The notes under the pieces: generated by a model | What the model saw: the letters and a program-made list of their open reading frames with translations, nothing else | What the model was told of the DNA's origin: nothing | Database searches by the model: none | Position numbers and translations under genes: made by a program | Assembly (NCBI RefSeq): GCF_022458985.1 | Contig: NC_061776.1 | Span: 868,001-932,000 of the forward strand | Direction of reading: 5' to 3' | Length of the DNA stretch: 64,000 nt | Source: Mugil cephalus | Lineage: Eukaryota; Chordata; Actinopteri; Mugiliformes; Mugilidae | Shown here: in pieces, positions 19,889-30,722 of the stretch | Layout of the letters: every line of letters starts with the position of its first letter | How positions within the stretch are numbered: position 1 is the first letter of the stretch

Positions 19889-20195
19889 TTTGGAGCAAAG
19901 ACAACACAATACTCCACAACATCCACTAGAGGGAGCCACACTCTGTTCAACCACTGATTTCTGACTCATTGGACTGAGGACAAAGACAACAGAGAAATGA
20001 AGCAGTTGACATCTGAGACAGAGCTGCTGTTGAAGCAGAGAAGAATTTGATTGGTTGAGTTGAAGTCAAGCTGTAAACTGGCCCCGCCCACTCAACATCA
20101 TCAGCTCATCCAATGACATTATTTCTTCCTCATTCTACTCTGGTGGAAGAACATTGTTGATGTGCTGTCTGTCTGGCTTTAATAACTCCAAAGAC

Positions 20196-20808
20196 ATGTT
20201 GCTTTACCTCTTTTTGCTTCTATCTCACATTATACGTGAGTTGAAGAACAGGGATTAAAGTTTTGTTGAAGCTGCTGCATTAACCAGATATACAGACTGC
20301 ACTTCACAACTCTTCTTGTTTCTTTGCTCTGATACAATGAAAATCATTCTTTCATCATCTTCTACATTGAACTGACAGAGTTGTACAGTTGATTTTGTTG
20401 TGAATGTCCACAGAGTAACACTGTACAGGAGACATTTTCCACTGTCTTCTCCTCTCAGCCTCATGGACAATGTTAGTCTAATGGCTTCATGTTCTCTACT
20501 TTTTCCAGGACTAACAGCTGGAGACACAATCTCTCCTGATGAAGATGAAGTCAGTGGAACAGAAGGACAATCAGTCACACTGTCATGCAACTATCAGACA
20601 GATGCTAGTGGTGCTGTGCTTTTCTGGTACAGACATCATTCTGACCTTCAGGCTCCTCAGTTTATTCTCTGGAAAGGAGGCAAACGGGCCACAGGTGAAT
20701 ACATTCCTGATAAACGCTATAAATCCCAAACATCGTCTACATCAACTGAACTGACCATAACAGACCTAACCCTGGCAGACACAGCTCTCTACTACTGTGC
20801 TCTAGAAA
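20196..20808 (+). CDS. T-cell receptor alpha/delta V segment, family V-C (C2)
   Basis: The leader exon is 20196-20235 (MLLYLFLLLSHII). Its last base is C where C1 has G, so the splice junction reads ATAC/GTGAG; the donor GT is kept and the joined codon becomes Arg. The V exon is 20509-20808. Cys, Trp and Cys are present (LSCNYQ, LFWYRHH, LYYCAL). CDR2 (KGGKRATGEY) differs from C1 and C3, and framework 2 SDLQAPQFILW is identical. The promoter block is the same as for C1. The weaker donor may lower splicing but the gene looks usable. Confidence 0.88.
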
Positions 20809-20847
20809 CACAGTGATACAAAGTGTAGAAGAGGCTGTACAAAAACC
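20809..20847 (+). promoter_or_regulatory. 23-type RSS of V-C2
   Basis: CACAGTG (20809-20815), a 23-bp spacer and ACAAAAACC (20839-20847), identical to the V-C1 signal. Confidence 0.92.
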
Positions 20848-21279
20848 TGAACCTAGATATGTGACTACTCTTCAAAGAGGAGGGAAGTGGTATTCAAACC
20901 ACAGCTTCATATCAGATGGATTCTGCTAATTCCTGTTTTACCAGAGTCACTGTGGTTACAGCTGCTAATGAAACACTGTGGGAGGATTCACATGAGCAGC
21001 AAATCCACATCAATGACAAACCAACTGAAGGTTCACACACTAAACACCATGGACACTAAGAATAGTATAATTTTACATCCAAACAGAAAACCAAGGGGGT
21101 GCATGTTTCTGCTTTAAGGTTATTGTATATTGGTCTTCACAATCCTTGTTATTTATATCCTCCTGTTTAACTAATTTATAGGATATATTTTGATGATGTA
21201 TCTAGATAAATGGAGAGTTTTGTGTCAGGAAGGTAATCCCATGTATAACCTTTGTCAAATTAAACATGTGAATCATAAA

Positions 21280-21889
21280 CATGTCTTCCACTCCAGATCA
21301 GTCACGACTTTTATTATCAATGACCACCATCTAAGCTGTTGACCTGCAGGGTCCTGGTGGGAATAGAGCTACTGTTGGTTGAAGAAGGAGAGGAAGAAGA
21401 CAAGAGTTTAGGACTGGAAGCAGAGACTATGAATGTTGGTACGATTACAAGTAAAGGCAGAGAGATGGAGTAGGGGTGATCTTGAAGGAGGAGTTTGTGA
21501 AGAATGTCACTGAGGTGAAGAGATTGTCAGATAGGATGATGAGTCTGAGGCTGGAAACTGAAGGTGTGATGCTGAACATTGTGTGTGGTTATGCTCCATG
21601 AGTAGAGTGTAAGGACAAGGAGAAGGTCAAGTTGTGGACTGAGTTAGAGGATTTGATGCAGAGTTTTCCCAAAGGTCAGAGAGTGGTGATCAGAACAGAC
21701 TTCAATGGACATGATGGTGAAGGGAATAGTGGAGTCATGGACAGGATGGTGGTGTAGGATGACTCTGGTGGAGAGGAAGATGAAGAGAGTAAAGGCAGAG
21801 CAGAGGACAAAGAGGTGGAAGATGAGAGAGGTAGAGAGCTGTGTGGATTTTAGGGAGGGGTTGAGACAGACTCTGGGTCAGGAGGTGCT
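21280..21889 (+). mobile_element. RTE-clade LINE, 5' part with endonuclease, interrupted by L2
   Basis: The translation contains RLETEGVMLNIVCGYAP and VVIRTDFNGHDGEG, the apurinic-endonuclease blocks of RTE/Rex3-type LINEs (usual form GDFNGHVGEG). Stops interrupt the frame. At 21889 the RTE frame (...QEVL) breaks off and resumes at 24260 with PDD, which locates the L2 insertion to a codon. Confidence 0.8.
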
Positions 21890-24259
21890 AAAATGGCGGC
21901 GTGCACGGACACAGCGGCTTACGGCTCCACGTTCGCGTTGTGTTTTATGTTCGTTCACGTGCTTCTATGTGTCACCATCACTACAGCCGGCAAGAACTTC
22001 AGGACATCGGTTTTAACATGAAGATCACCATAACAGATGAATTTCCGACGCACTTACAACATCCCAACAGAGATAGCGAGGCCACCGGGAGCTCCATGAA
22101 TTGTTGTCGGCACCAGCAAGAGGCGGAGCCGGAGGAGAGAGAGGAAGTAAAAGCGAGGATGCCGCTCTTGCCTGCTACTGCAACTCAGGAAAGACCCCCA
22201 AAAGCCTCCCCTCCCAAGTATGTTTGTCAGCAATGCAAGATTGCTGATCCACACGATGGACAAGTTCGAACTACTCACCAAGGAAACCCCCATGTACGAG
22301 ACTGCCGTGTTTCTATCATAACTGAAACCTGGCTTCACCCGCAGATCCCTGACGCAGCCATACAGCTGGCAGACCGCACCACTCACCACTGGGACCACAA
22401 AAAAGAATCTGATAAGAGTAGAGGCGGTGGTTTGTGCATTTTTATACACAATAACTGGGCCAGCGACACTCTCACCATACATAATCACTGCTCATCGGAC
22501 TTAGCCACAACCATCAGATGCCGTTCCTTTTTCCTGCCAAGAGAGCTCACAGTCGTTCTAATCACAGCTGTATACATACCACTAACGTTAGCTTAGCTCT
22601 CTCGGTCCTATCAGACACCATAAACAAACTCCAGCAGGTCCACCCGCACGGTGTCCACATTATTGCAGTCGACTTTAACCAAGCAAACCTGAAGTCTGTC
22701 CTCCCTAAATTTTACCAGCATGTTAACTGTCCAACCAGAGGGAGAAACACATTAGACCATGTTTACACTAACATTAAACAAGCATACAGAGCCATACCAC
22801 CCCCACACCTAAATCAGTCAGACCATCTCTCTGCTCCTTACTCCTGCATACATCCGCCTCAGAAGAAGCTCTGACTAAGACCATCACCACATGGCCTGAA
22901 GATGCACTTCTCCAGTTCCAGGACTGTTTTGCTGACACTGAGTGGAGTTTCTTTGAACAGCAGGACCTGGCTGCACACACAGAGGCTGTGCTATCCTACA
23001 TCAAGTTCTGCATGGAGAATGTCAGTGGATAAACGCATCCGGATTTTCCCCAAACAGAAGCCCTGGATGACCAGCCAGGTCAGGATGCTCCTCAAGGACC
23101 ACAACACAACCTTCAGGTTGAGCGATACAGAACTGTACACGGCTGCCAGAGTCAACCTGAAAAGAGGAATTACTAAAGCCAAACAGGACTACAAAACCAA
23201 AATGGAGGATCACCTCTCTAACCACAACCTACGGCAGATGTGGCAGGGCATCCAGGAGATTACCAATGTCAGGGGGCAGAACAACACGGCGGTGGACTCA
23301 AGAGATCAGCTGGTGGAGGAGCTGAACACCTTCTTCGCACGCTTTGAGATCCCAACCCGTAAATCGACAGCCACACGCCCAAAACCCCAACCTCAACCAC
23401 CTCCCAGCTCCCACTCGCTCACTTTGCAGGCACAGGATGTTAAGCTCCACAAAGTCAAGCGCAGGAAAGCTGCTGGACCTGATGGGGTTCCTGGGAAAAT
23501 ACTCAGAGCCTGTGCGGATCAGCTACGTCAGGATGCTCTTCATAGACTAGAGCTCAGCCTTCAGTACTATCATCCCTGACATCCTGGTTAATAAGCTGTC
23601 TGACCCTGGATTTTCCCCACCCTATTGCAGCTGGATAAAGGACTTCCTCACTAACTGGGCCCAAACGGTCAAACTCCCACTTCTCCTCCATCCGAACACT
23701 CAGCACGGGCTCCCCACAGGGGTGTATGCTGAGCCCCCTCCTCTACAACCTTAACACTTCCGACTGTAGACCAGCCCACAGCTGCAACACCATCGTGAGG
23801 TTTGCTGATGACACGATTGTGGTGGTGGTGGTGGGGGGGGGGTCTCAGGAGGAGACGAGTCAGCCTACAGAAAGGAGATTGTGCAGCTGATCGCGTGGTG
23901 TGCAGCAAACAACCTGGCTCTGAACACCATGAAGACTAAGAAGAGATCCTGGATTTCAGGAAACACAGGGCAGATCCGCCTCCCCTCTGCTAACATCAAG
24001 AAGGCCCAACAGCATCTGCACTTCCTGAGAGTGCTCAGGAAGAACAACATCAACCAGAAACCGTTGGTAACCTTCTACCATTCCTCTATCGAGAGCATCC
24101 TGACCTACTGTACCTTGGTATGGTTTTCCCTCTGCACCGAGGCAGACCAGAAGAAGCTCCAGGACCTGAGCCTCATTGAAGCCCCCCCCTGTAATCTCGT
24201 TGTGCCACAGTACGTCTGTTGTACAATGACAATAAAAGTTTTCTATTCTATTCTATTCT
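21890..24259 (+). mobile_element. L2-type LINE nested in the RTE
   Basis: From the 5' end AAAATGGCGGC it carries endonuclease blocks (AVYIPLT, then VDFNQANLKSVLPKFYQHVN, CPTRG, LDHVYTNIKQAY and SDH). These are followed by the linker KPWMTSQVRMLLKDHN, RT blocks KVKRRKAAGPDGVPG and VRMLFID, FADD near 23802, and the C-terminal region to 24190. About 390 bp of RT between 23548 and 23556 is missing compared with the related copy at 60540-60930. The tail ACAATGACAATAAAAG is followed by (ATTCT)n. The target duplication is short (GCT). Confidence 0.82.
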
Positions 24260-24719
24260 GCTTCCAGATGACTAAATTGATCAGGGAGACAGGTAGGAAG
24301 GTATTAGGTGTGTTATCTGGAAGGAAAAAGACAAGGAGACTTGGTGGTGGAATGAGGAAGAGAAGAAGAATATTCAGGGGAAGAGGCTGGCTAGGAAGAA
24401 GAGGGACTTTGAGAGGATGGAGGAAAGAAGACAGGAATGAAGAAAGATGCAGTGAGAGGTGAAGATAGAGCTGGCAAAGGCCAAACAGAAGGAGGACATG
24501 AATGAGAGGTTGGACAGTAAGGAAGGTGAGAAGGATTTATACCGGTTGATGAGGCAGAGGGACAGAGGGACATGGGAGGGATGTGGAACAAGTTAGAGTG
24601 ATTAAAGATAGAGATGGAAATGTGTTGATGGGAGACAGGAGTATGAGGGGAAGATGGAAGGAGTTAGGATGGCTTTGAAGAGGATGAAGAGTGGGAGGGT
24701 GGTTGGTCCCGATGACATA
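24260..24719 (+). mobile_element. RTE-clade LINE, middle part after the L2 insertion
   Basis: The frame resumes with PDD after the L2 tail and shows a basic region rich in Lys/Arg/Glu, then MKSGRVVGPDDI, the start of the RT domain (GPDDIP block). It is cut at GATGACATA by a Tc1-like end. The unbroken version continues at 62530 as GATGACATACCTGTGG. Confidence 0.78.
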
Positions 24720-24765
24720 CAGTTAGGTCCATATATATTGGGACATCAACACAATTCTAATTTCT
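24720..24765. mobile_element. Tc1/mariner-like terminal fragment
   Basis: CAGTTAGGTCCATATATATT directly follows a TA dinucleotide in the RTE sequence, the usual insertion rule for Tc1/mariner. The start resembles abundant fish Tc1-type inverted repeats. Only about 45 bp remain before V-flank sequence begins, so the rest was deleted. Confidence 0.5.
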
Positions 24766-24880
24766 CTGAACAAAAACCTTTGGAGCAAAGACAACACAAT
24801 ACTCAACATCCACTAATGGGAGCCACACTCTATTCTTCTTCTATGGTTGGTTATGTTGTGTTATGTTAAATGGACACATG
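24766..24880 (+). other. Orphan V 3' module: RSS nonamer and flank without a V exon
   Basis: The nonamer ACAAAAACC (24770-24778) and the following flank with the CTCF-like variant (altered here to CCACTAATGGGAGCC) equal the sequence after V-A1. Heptamer, spacer and V exon are gone. They were lost together with the Tc1-like element. This marks a deleted V-A before V-B2. Confidence 0.75.
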
Positions 24881-25129
24881 GTCAGAACCATGTGTCTAAA
24901 GGTGGTGAGAGAAACTTCCATAAACCAAGGAAAAAGACACTAGTCAGTGTGAGGATGAAATGTTGTGTTATTGTGTAAATGTGTCTTCTCTACTCTCTGA
25001 TTGTAGTTAAACATTGTGATCAGTGGTGTTGAATGCAGCTCTATCTAACATAGAGCTCCAGGTTCTAAGTGTCAGTTTCACATCACAACTGAATCAAACT
25101 CATCATCATGGAAACTTGAATAAAATATG

Positions 25130-25445
25130 AAAAAAAATATGAGAAAGTTTCTGTCCAAACAAGGTTCAGAAAATCTCCTTTGTGTTGTTCTTTCTTGTTG
25201 CTTGGACCACTGTAATGAACTCCTTACTGGCCTCCACAATCAGACAATAAGAGAACTGGCACTGATTCAAAATGCTGCTGCTACAACAGCAAGAAGAGAG
25301 AACACAATACTCCAGATATTACATCTTTCCACTGGGTTCAGTTCAGTCTAGAGTGAAATGTAGGGCCTTACTTGTTGTGTGTAAGTCTCCAGGGTGGATG
25401 CCAGACTATTTAACCTTGGATATGTGGGTCCTATGAAGTAGCTTA
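25130..25445 (+). mobile_element. Rex1/CR1-group LINE RT-thumb fragment before V-B2
   Basis: This is a near-identical copy of 13926-14230 (LDHCNELLTGLHNQTIREL, then ALIQNAAAT). The piggyBac element sits at its end, in the TTAA that is empty in the first copy. Confidence 0.65.
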
Positions 25446-25446
25446 A

Positions 25447-27058
25447 CCCTTACATATTGTTTGGGTCAAATTTGACCCGTTTTGACTTTTGACAGCAGTA
25501 AAAATACCCTAAACATCATTCTTTTATCCTGAAATTTGATGACTTTTCCTGAAGTGACCCAAAATACATACAAATAAAAATATTTTGTTAATTTATACTT
25601 TTATATAGGTGCTACACATTTTTGCACACTGAGGCTGTTACTGGTCAGATTTGACCCGTACCTATTCAGATGGATTTTAGGTCTACCAGTGTGGGTCAAA
25701 TAAGGGGAAATTGTGGTTTTATGGAATCTTCAAATTGTGAGAATGCACATGTCATGTTTGTGTGCATTTTATATGTGAAAGAGGTGACAGAGTTGAAGGG
25801 AAGGGGACCTCACCACAGCCACGAGAACTGTCTGTGTTCCCAAACATTTGTGCAGGTTCCTGCAGACACAGACACCCGCTGGTCTTTGTGGGGGCAGGGG
25901 AATACCAAAATATTGAAATACCAACAAACAACATGTGAGTGATCATATATGGGAACAGAAGTCATCCAGAGGTCAGACGGTGCCTTCACGTAGACACAAG
26001 ATGTGCACCTGCACCTAATAAAATGATGTAGAAAGTAACAAATTAGAATCTGGGAATCTTGGGTTGGGAGGGAGGTGGTGGGGGTCATAACATTATAAAG
26101 GTGGGTATGGGCTGCCATTGTAGTGATGGACATCATGGCGGCAAGACTGAATGTCCAACAGGCCCTGGATCTGTTCTTCCAAGATGAGTGTGATTCTGAT
26201 TTAGAGGACGTGTCAGAGCAGGAAGACAACGTAGAAGAAAATTCATCATCCCTCTGATGAAAAGGTGCCGACAGCATGGCAGTCAAAAAAATAGTGCAAT
26301 CTGTTGGTCGTCACTTCCACATCCTGTTGAAGGCAGGATGGCAGCAGAAAATGTCATTTGAATGACTCCAGGACCCTCAAGACTGACCATCTCCCACGCA
26401 GATGACATTTTGTCAGCATTTCAGCTCTTCCTTTTCTCCAGACATTGAAAAAAAAAAAAATCACCACTGAAATGACAAACCTGGAGGGAGTTAATCATTA
26501 TGGCCAGGAATGGAAGACCATGGATGTAATTGACCTACATGCCTACACGGGGCTTCTTATACTGGCTGGAGTGTACAGATCAGGAGGTGAGGCTGCTTCC
26601 AGTCTCTGGAATGCCGAGGCATGAAGACTGATTTTTTGAGTGGTAAACACATGTGCAAGATCCACAAATGGAAAGTGTTCCACCTCTGCTTTGAATGAAG
26701 AGACTAGTTCAGGATAAGCACTTTATCCTGTGATATAGCAGTGAGGACAGTGTTCAGTGGGTATATTATGAAGTTCCAGAAAGTACATGTAATTTTCAGG
26801 GTCAATAAAATATATTACATGATATTATACTGTGTAATAGATCATTTTCACCAAAAACGTGTGGTGTAAAACTTTCCCTGTTCTTTGAAACATTTATGAA
26901 GGTTTAATCATTATTTTTTTAAGTGGGATAAGCTATTTGAACATTCTGAATGGGTTTGTAGTTGAACATTTTGTAGAAATACTTGCTAAAAGGGAATTAT
27001 TGTCAAAATTGACCTGGACCATACTGTGAAGGTACAGAATATGAACCTTATGTAAGGG
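25447..27058. mobile_element. piggyBac-type DNA transposon, internally deleted
   Basis: The target TTAA is duplicated (25443-25446 and 27059-27062). The ends are 10-bp perfect inverted repeats (CCCTTACATA and TATGTAAGGG). A 16-bp palindrome GGGTCAAATTTGACCC lies just inside the left end (25461-25476), and TTTGACCC units recur near 25645. The matching place before V-B1 (TTAA, 14230-14233) is empty, which proves insertion. The length is 1612 bp, and transposase remnants show it came from an autonomous element. Confidence 0.93.
26126..26640 (+). pseudogene. piggyBac transposase remnants
   Basis: The N-terminal piece (26126-26257, 43 codons) starts with MDIMAARLNVQQALDLFF and a long acidic stretch, then TGA. 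A second piece from 26472 reads IDLHAYTGLLILAGVYRSGG followed by SSLWNAE, which matches the start of the DDE_Tnp_1_7 domain of piggyBac transposases. The catalytic Asp residues and the Cys-rich end are not present. It is not functional. Confidence 0.8.
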
Positions 27059-27285
27059 TTAATGACTGTAGGCAGTGTCAGAGTGAGGGTGTATGTCCTG
27101 GTTGGAGCTGATACTAAAGCTCCACTAAGTCAGATCACCACTCTTTAGAGCTGTGCTGAGCTCAATGAACTAGTCTCCTCCTACTGACTGACTGCAGCTG
27201 TGAACATCGGACCAAACACAACTCACACAACCACTCACAACTAACTGACACTGAACATCAGTTCCAACAGATCACGTCTGTCAAC

Positions 27286-27883
27286 ATGGAAAAACTGGCT
27301 GTGATTCTGGTCTGTTCAGCTCTCGTAGGTACGTATGTTTCTGACAACAACACCTGGAACACAAAGACACGTTCAAAGCATTACTCGTCCACTTTGGATT
27401 TTCTCGGTGCTGGAGTTCAATGTTGAACATTTGACACATTATACATTACAAAGATGTGACGAGTTCATCACTAAGAACTGTTGACGACACTGTTAGCAGC
27501 ATCACTGAGTCTTTCAAAGGATGGACATGTGACTGTGGAACAGGACTGTAGATATAATATGTTGTTTCATCTCTAGGTCACAGCTTGGAAGATGATATTA
27601 CTGCCATCAGAGCTGAAGTGTTTTCATCAGAGGGCAGTAGTGTTACTCTGTCCTGTAACTATTCAGTTAAAGCTGAGAATCTCCAGTGGTATCGACAGGA
27701 TCCTGGATCAGCTCCTCAGTTCCTTCTATTGATCACTGATACAAAAGATCCCAACGTGGTGACAGCAAAACCTCCACACCCTGGACTGACTGCTAAACTG
27801 AACCAGGAGAGAAATGGAGTCGACCTGGAGATCTCCTCTGCTGCAGTGACAGACTCTGCTGTGTACTACTGTGCTCTGAGGCC
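27286..27883 (+). CDS. T-cell receptor alpha/delta V segment, family V-B (B2)
   Basis: The leader exon is 27286-27328 and the V exon 27577-27883. Protein differences from B1 are few: SVKAEN for SVKADN in CDR1 and AKPPHPG for ATLPHPG in framework 3. All conserved residues are present. The piggyBac element lies 224 bp upstream of the ATG, so the proximal 130 bp shared with B1 is intact but distal elements are displaced by 1.6 kb. V-C3 follows 0.35 kb downstream, as V-C1 follows V-B1. Confidence 0.9.
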
Positions 27884-27921
27884 CACAGTGACAGGAAACA
27901 CTAAAACTCTGAACAAAAACC
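27884..27921 (+). promoter_or_regulatory. 23-type RSS of V-B2
   Basis: CACAGTG (27884-27890), a 22-bp spacer with one change from B1 and ACAAAAACC (27913-27921). A CTCF-like variant motif follows at 27956-27970. Confidence 0.9.
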
Positions 27922-28227
27922 TTTGGAGCAAAGACAACACAATACTCCACATCATCCACTAGAGGGAGCCACACTCTGTTCAACCACTGATTTCTGACTC
28001 ATTTGACTGAGGACAAAGACAACAGAGAAATGAAGCAGTTGACATCCGAGACAGAGCTGCTGTTGAAGCAGAGAAGAATTTGATTGGTTGAGTTGAAGTC
28101 AAGCTGTAACTGGCCCCGCCCACTCAACATCATCAGCTCATCCAATGATATTATTTCTTCCTCATTCTACTCTGGTGGAAGAACATTGTTGATGTGCTGT
28201 CTGTCTGGCTTTAATAACTCCAAAGAC

Positions 28228-28840
28228 ATGTTGCTTTACCTCTTTTTGCTTCTATCTCACATTATAGGTGAGTTGAAGAACAGGGATTCAAGTTTTGTTG
28301 AAGCTGCTGCATTAACCAGATATACAGACTGCACTTCACAACTCTTCTTGTTTCTTTGCTCTGATACAATGAAAATCATCTTTTCATCGTCTTCTACATT
28401 GAACTGACAGAGTTGTACAGTTGATTTTGTTGTGAATGTCCACAGAGTAACACTGTACAGGAGACATTTTCCACTGTCTTCTCCTCTCAGCCTCATGGAC
28501 AATGTTAGTCTAATGGCTTCATGTTCTCTACTTTTTCCAGGACTAACAGCTGGAGACACAATCTCTCCTGATGAAGATGAAGTCAGTGGAATAGAAGGAC
28601 AACCTGTCACACTCTCATGCATCTATCGGACAGATGCAAGTGTTGCCGACCTTTACTGGTACAGACATCATTCTGACCTTCAGGCTCCTCAGTTTATTCT
28701 TTGGAAGAGAGGAAAAGGTCGCTCAGATGAACACATTCCTGATAATCGCTATAAATCCCAAACAACAGATACATCAACTGAACTGACCATAACAGACCTA
28801 ACCCTGGCAGACACAGCTCTCTACTACTGTGCTCTAGAAA
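28228..28840 (+). CDS. T-cell receptor alpha/delta V segment, family V-C (C3)
   Basis: The leader exon is 28228-28267 (MLLYLFLLLSHII), with donor GTGAGT. The V exon is 28541-28840. Framework Cys (LSCIYR), Trp (LYWYRHH) and Cys (LYYCAL) are present. CDR1 is TDASVAD and CDR2 KRGKGRSDEH. Its 5' region, intron and 3' flank are nearly identical to C1 and C2, so its differences concentrate in the antigen-contact loops. Confidence 0.9.
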
Positions 28841-28879
28841 CACAGTGATACAAAGTGTAGAAGAGGCTGTACAAAAACC
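28841..28879 (+). promoter_or_regulatory. 23-type RSS of V-C3
   Basis: CACAGTG (28841-28847), a 23-bp spacer and ACAAAAACC (28871-28879). Confidence 0.92.
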
Positions 28880-29199
28880 TGAACCCAGATATGTGTCTAC
28901 TCTTCAAAGAGGAGGGAAGTGGTATTCAAACCACAGCTTCATATCAGATGGATTCTGCTAATTCCTGTTTTATCAGAGTCACTGTGGTTACAGCTGCTAA
29001 TGAAACACTGTGGGAGGATTCACATGAGCAGCAAATCCACATCAATGACAAACCAACTGAAGGTTAACACACTAAACACCATGGACACCAAGAACAGAAT
29101 CATTTTACATCCAAAGTAAAAACTAAACGTTTCTGCATCGAGGTTATTCTACATTTCTCTTTATGATCCATGTTGTTTATATTTTATTGTATTAATTAT

Positions 29200-29788
29200 T
29201 TAGTAGATCGAGCACATATCTCTGTATTAACTGGGGACATTTACTTTTATCCAGGTTTACATTGTTCACCAACATCAACTCCGTATTACCTCACAAAAAG
29301 CACCAACAGGTGGAAACTCAGCCACAGAGGACTGGACTCAGTGGTTCCATGGTCTAGGACAAATGGACAGAAGGTGGTGGGATGAAGAGAAGAGGAATTC
29401 TTTCTAATCAAGTCTATTTGATTGTTGCCATTTGTTGAAATGAGACGGTCTCATTTAGAAGAATTCAAAAGGTCTTTCTTGTGTTCACCAACCCTGAGAA
29501 AAGTCTTTAAATCCTAACAGCTACCTTCAACTAACTCACTAATAATTAATGATGATGATTAAAGACAGATGAAAGCACAGATCAAGGGGAGCAGTGCTCA
29601 GTATTTTTGTATGGAATGACTCAAGCTTGTATTAGTTTCATAGGGAATGACTATTCAGCATTCATAAGTACAGTTCATTTGTGACTGACATGACATGAGC
29701 AGATCATGATGTTATAAAACAGCAGAGAACTGTATGACAGCAAGTGATGCATGTCCAAAAGCATTTGCAGTTTGTTATAAGGAATGAC
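29200..29788. other. Intergenic sequence, nothing recognised
   Basis: After the V-C3 flank ends near 29130 the sequence has no V, LINE or LTR signature. The only open frames are short and lack domains. Confidence 0.4.
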
Positions 29789-30722
29789 CAGTGGTGGTTC
29801 TAGGTCAAAATTACCAGGGGGGCCGAGGTGGGGAAGGTGCTATTTCAGGGGGGAACATTTAAGGACAAAACAGGGCAATATTTAAGCGTTCAAAATGTTT
29901 AGTTTGTTTAAAACCAAGACAAAATACATCAAGTGTTAATACAATAAGACAAACATGCTTTGTCTCAATAAACATGAAATAAAATGTGCTCAATAAACCT
30001 TGAAACCATGTTTGTCTTTTTTGTAAAATAAGATTTGTGTTTTATCTGCACAATGACACTTTTTTAATCTCAGCATTTAGCTACATGCAGAGTTCTTTTT
30101 CACAGTGTGAGACTTAAATTTCCAATCACACCATGTTTATCTAAATCACACTCATCATCTCACTCTTTCTGTATGTGCAGTCAGGAGGAAAAACAGAAAG
30201 AAAAATTAAAAATGTCCTTGGTTTTATGATGATATCCTACTAAAAAGAAAATGTAGAGGATTGTAGCATCTACTCTCAGAAGGCCATTCAAGTTCTTCAT
30301 TAAACAAGTAGCTACATTTTGTTGGTTGTTTCACCCATTTCCCAACATGACATCATGTTACTGACTTCAATAGCTTCTTATTCACAAACATAACAAGACG
30401 AATAAAGATGGATTTCATCACTGTGGTGAACAACAGTAAAATGTGATGAATTTGAATGGTTTTCCAACCCTGGCCTCTGTGCAGTCGTCCATGCAGGACT
30501 GCTGGCTGTTCACTTCACATCCAAAGATCCAAATTGAAGCGTAGCACTTCAAAGAGTCCGTGTAGAACGCTCCATCACGTTAGTTCTGATCTTCAAGCCA
30601 CCGCATGTCACGTAAGAAATGAATAAATCTATTATCTGTTCAGCAAAGGGGCCACAACAGGAGCCAGGAGCAATTTTACAGAGGCACTGGCCCCTGATGG
30701 CCCCTGTGTAAAACCGCCAATG
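29789..30722. mobile_element. hAT-like non-autonomous element
   Basis: The left end CAGTGGTGGTTCTAGG and the right end AAAACCGCCAATG are imperfect inverted repeats. Both continue into a GGGGCC-rich stretch, a pattern seen in fish hAT (Zaphod/Tip100-like) ends. The 8-bp flanks GGAATGAC and GCAAAGAC match at 6 of 8 positions, as for an old target duplication. No transposase frame remains. Confidence 0.55.

Noticed and set aside
22902..23579. Separate host gene of 225 codons
   Set aside because: KPWMTSQVRMLLKD and RKAAGPDGVPG are linker and RT blocks of the nested L2.
26126..26257. Short host gene with acidic tail
   Set aside because: It lies within the piggyBac ends and matches the acidic N-terminus of its transposase.
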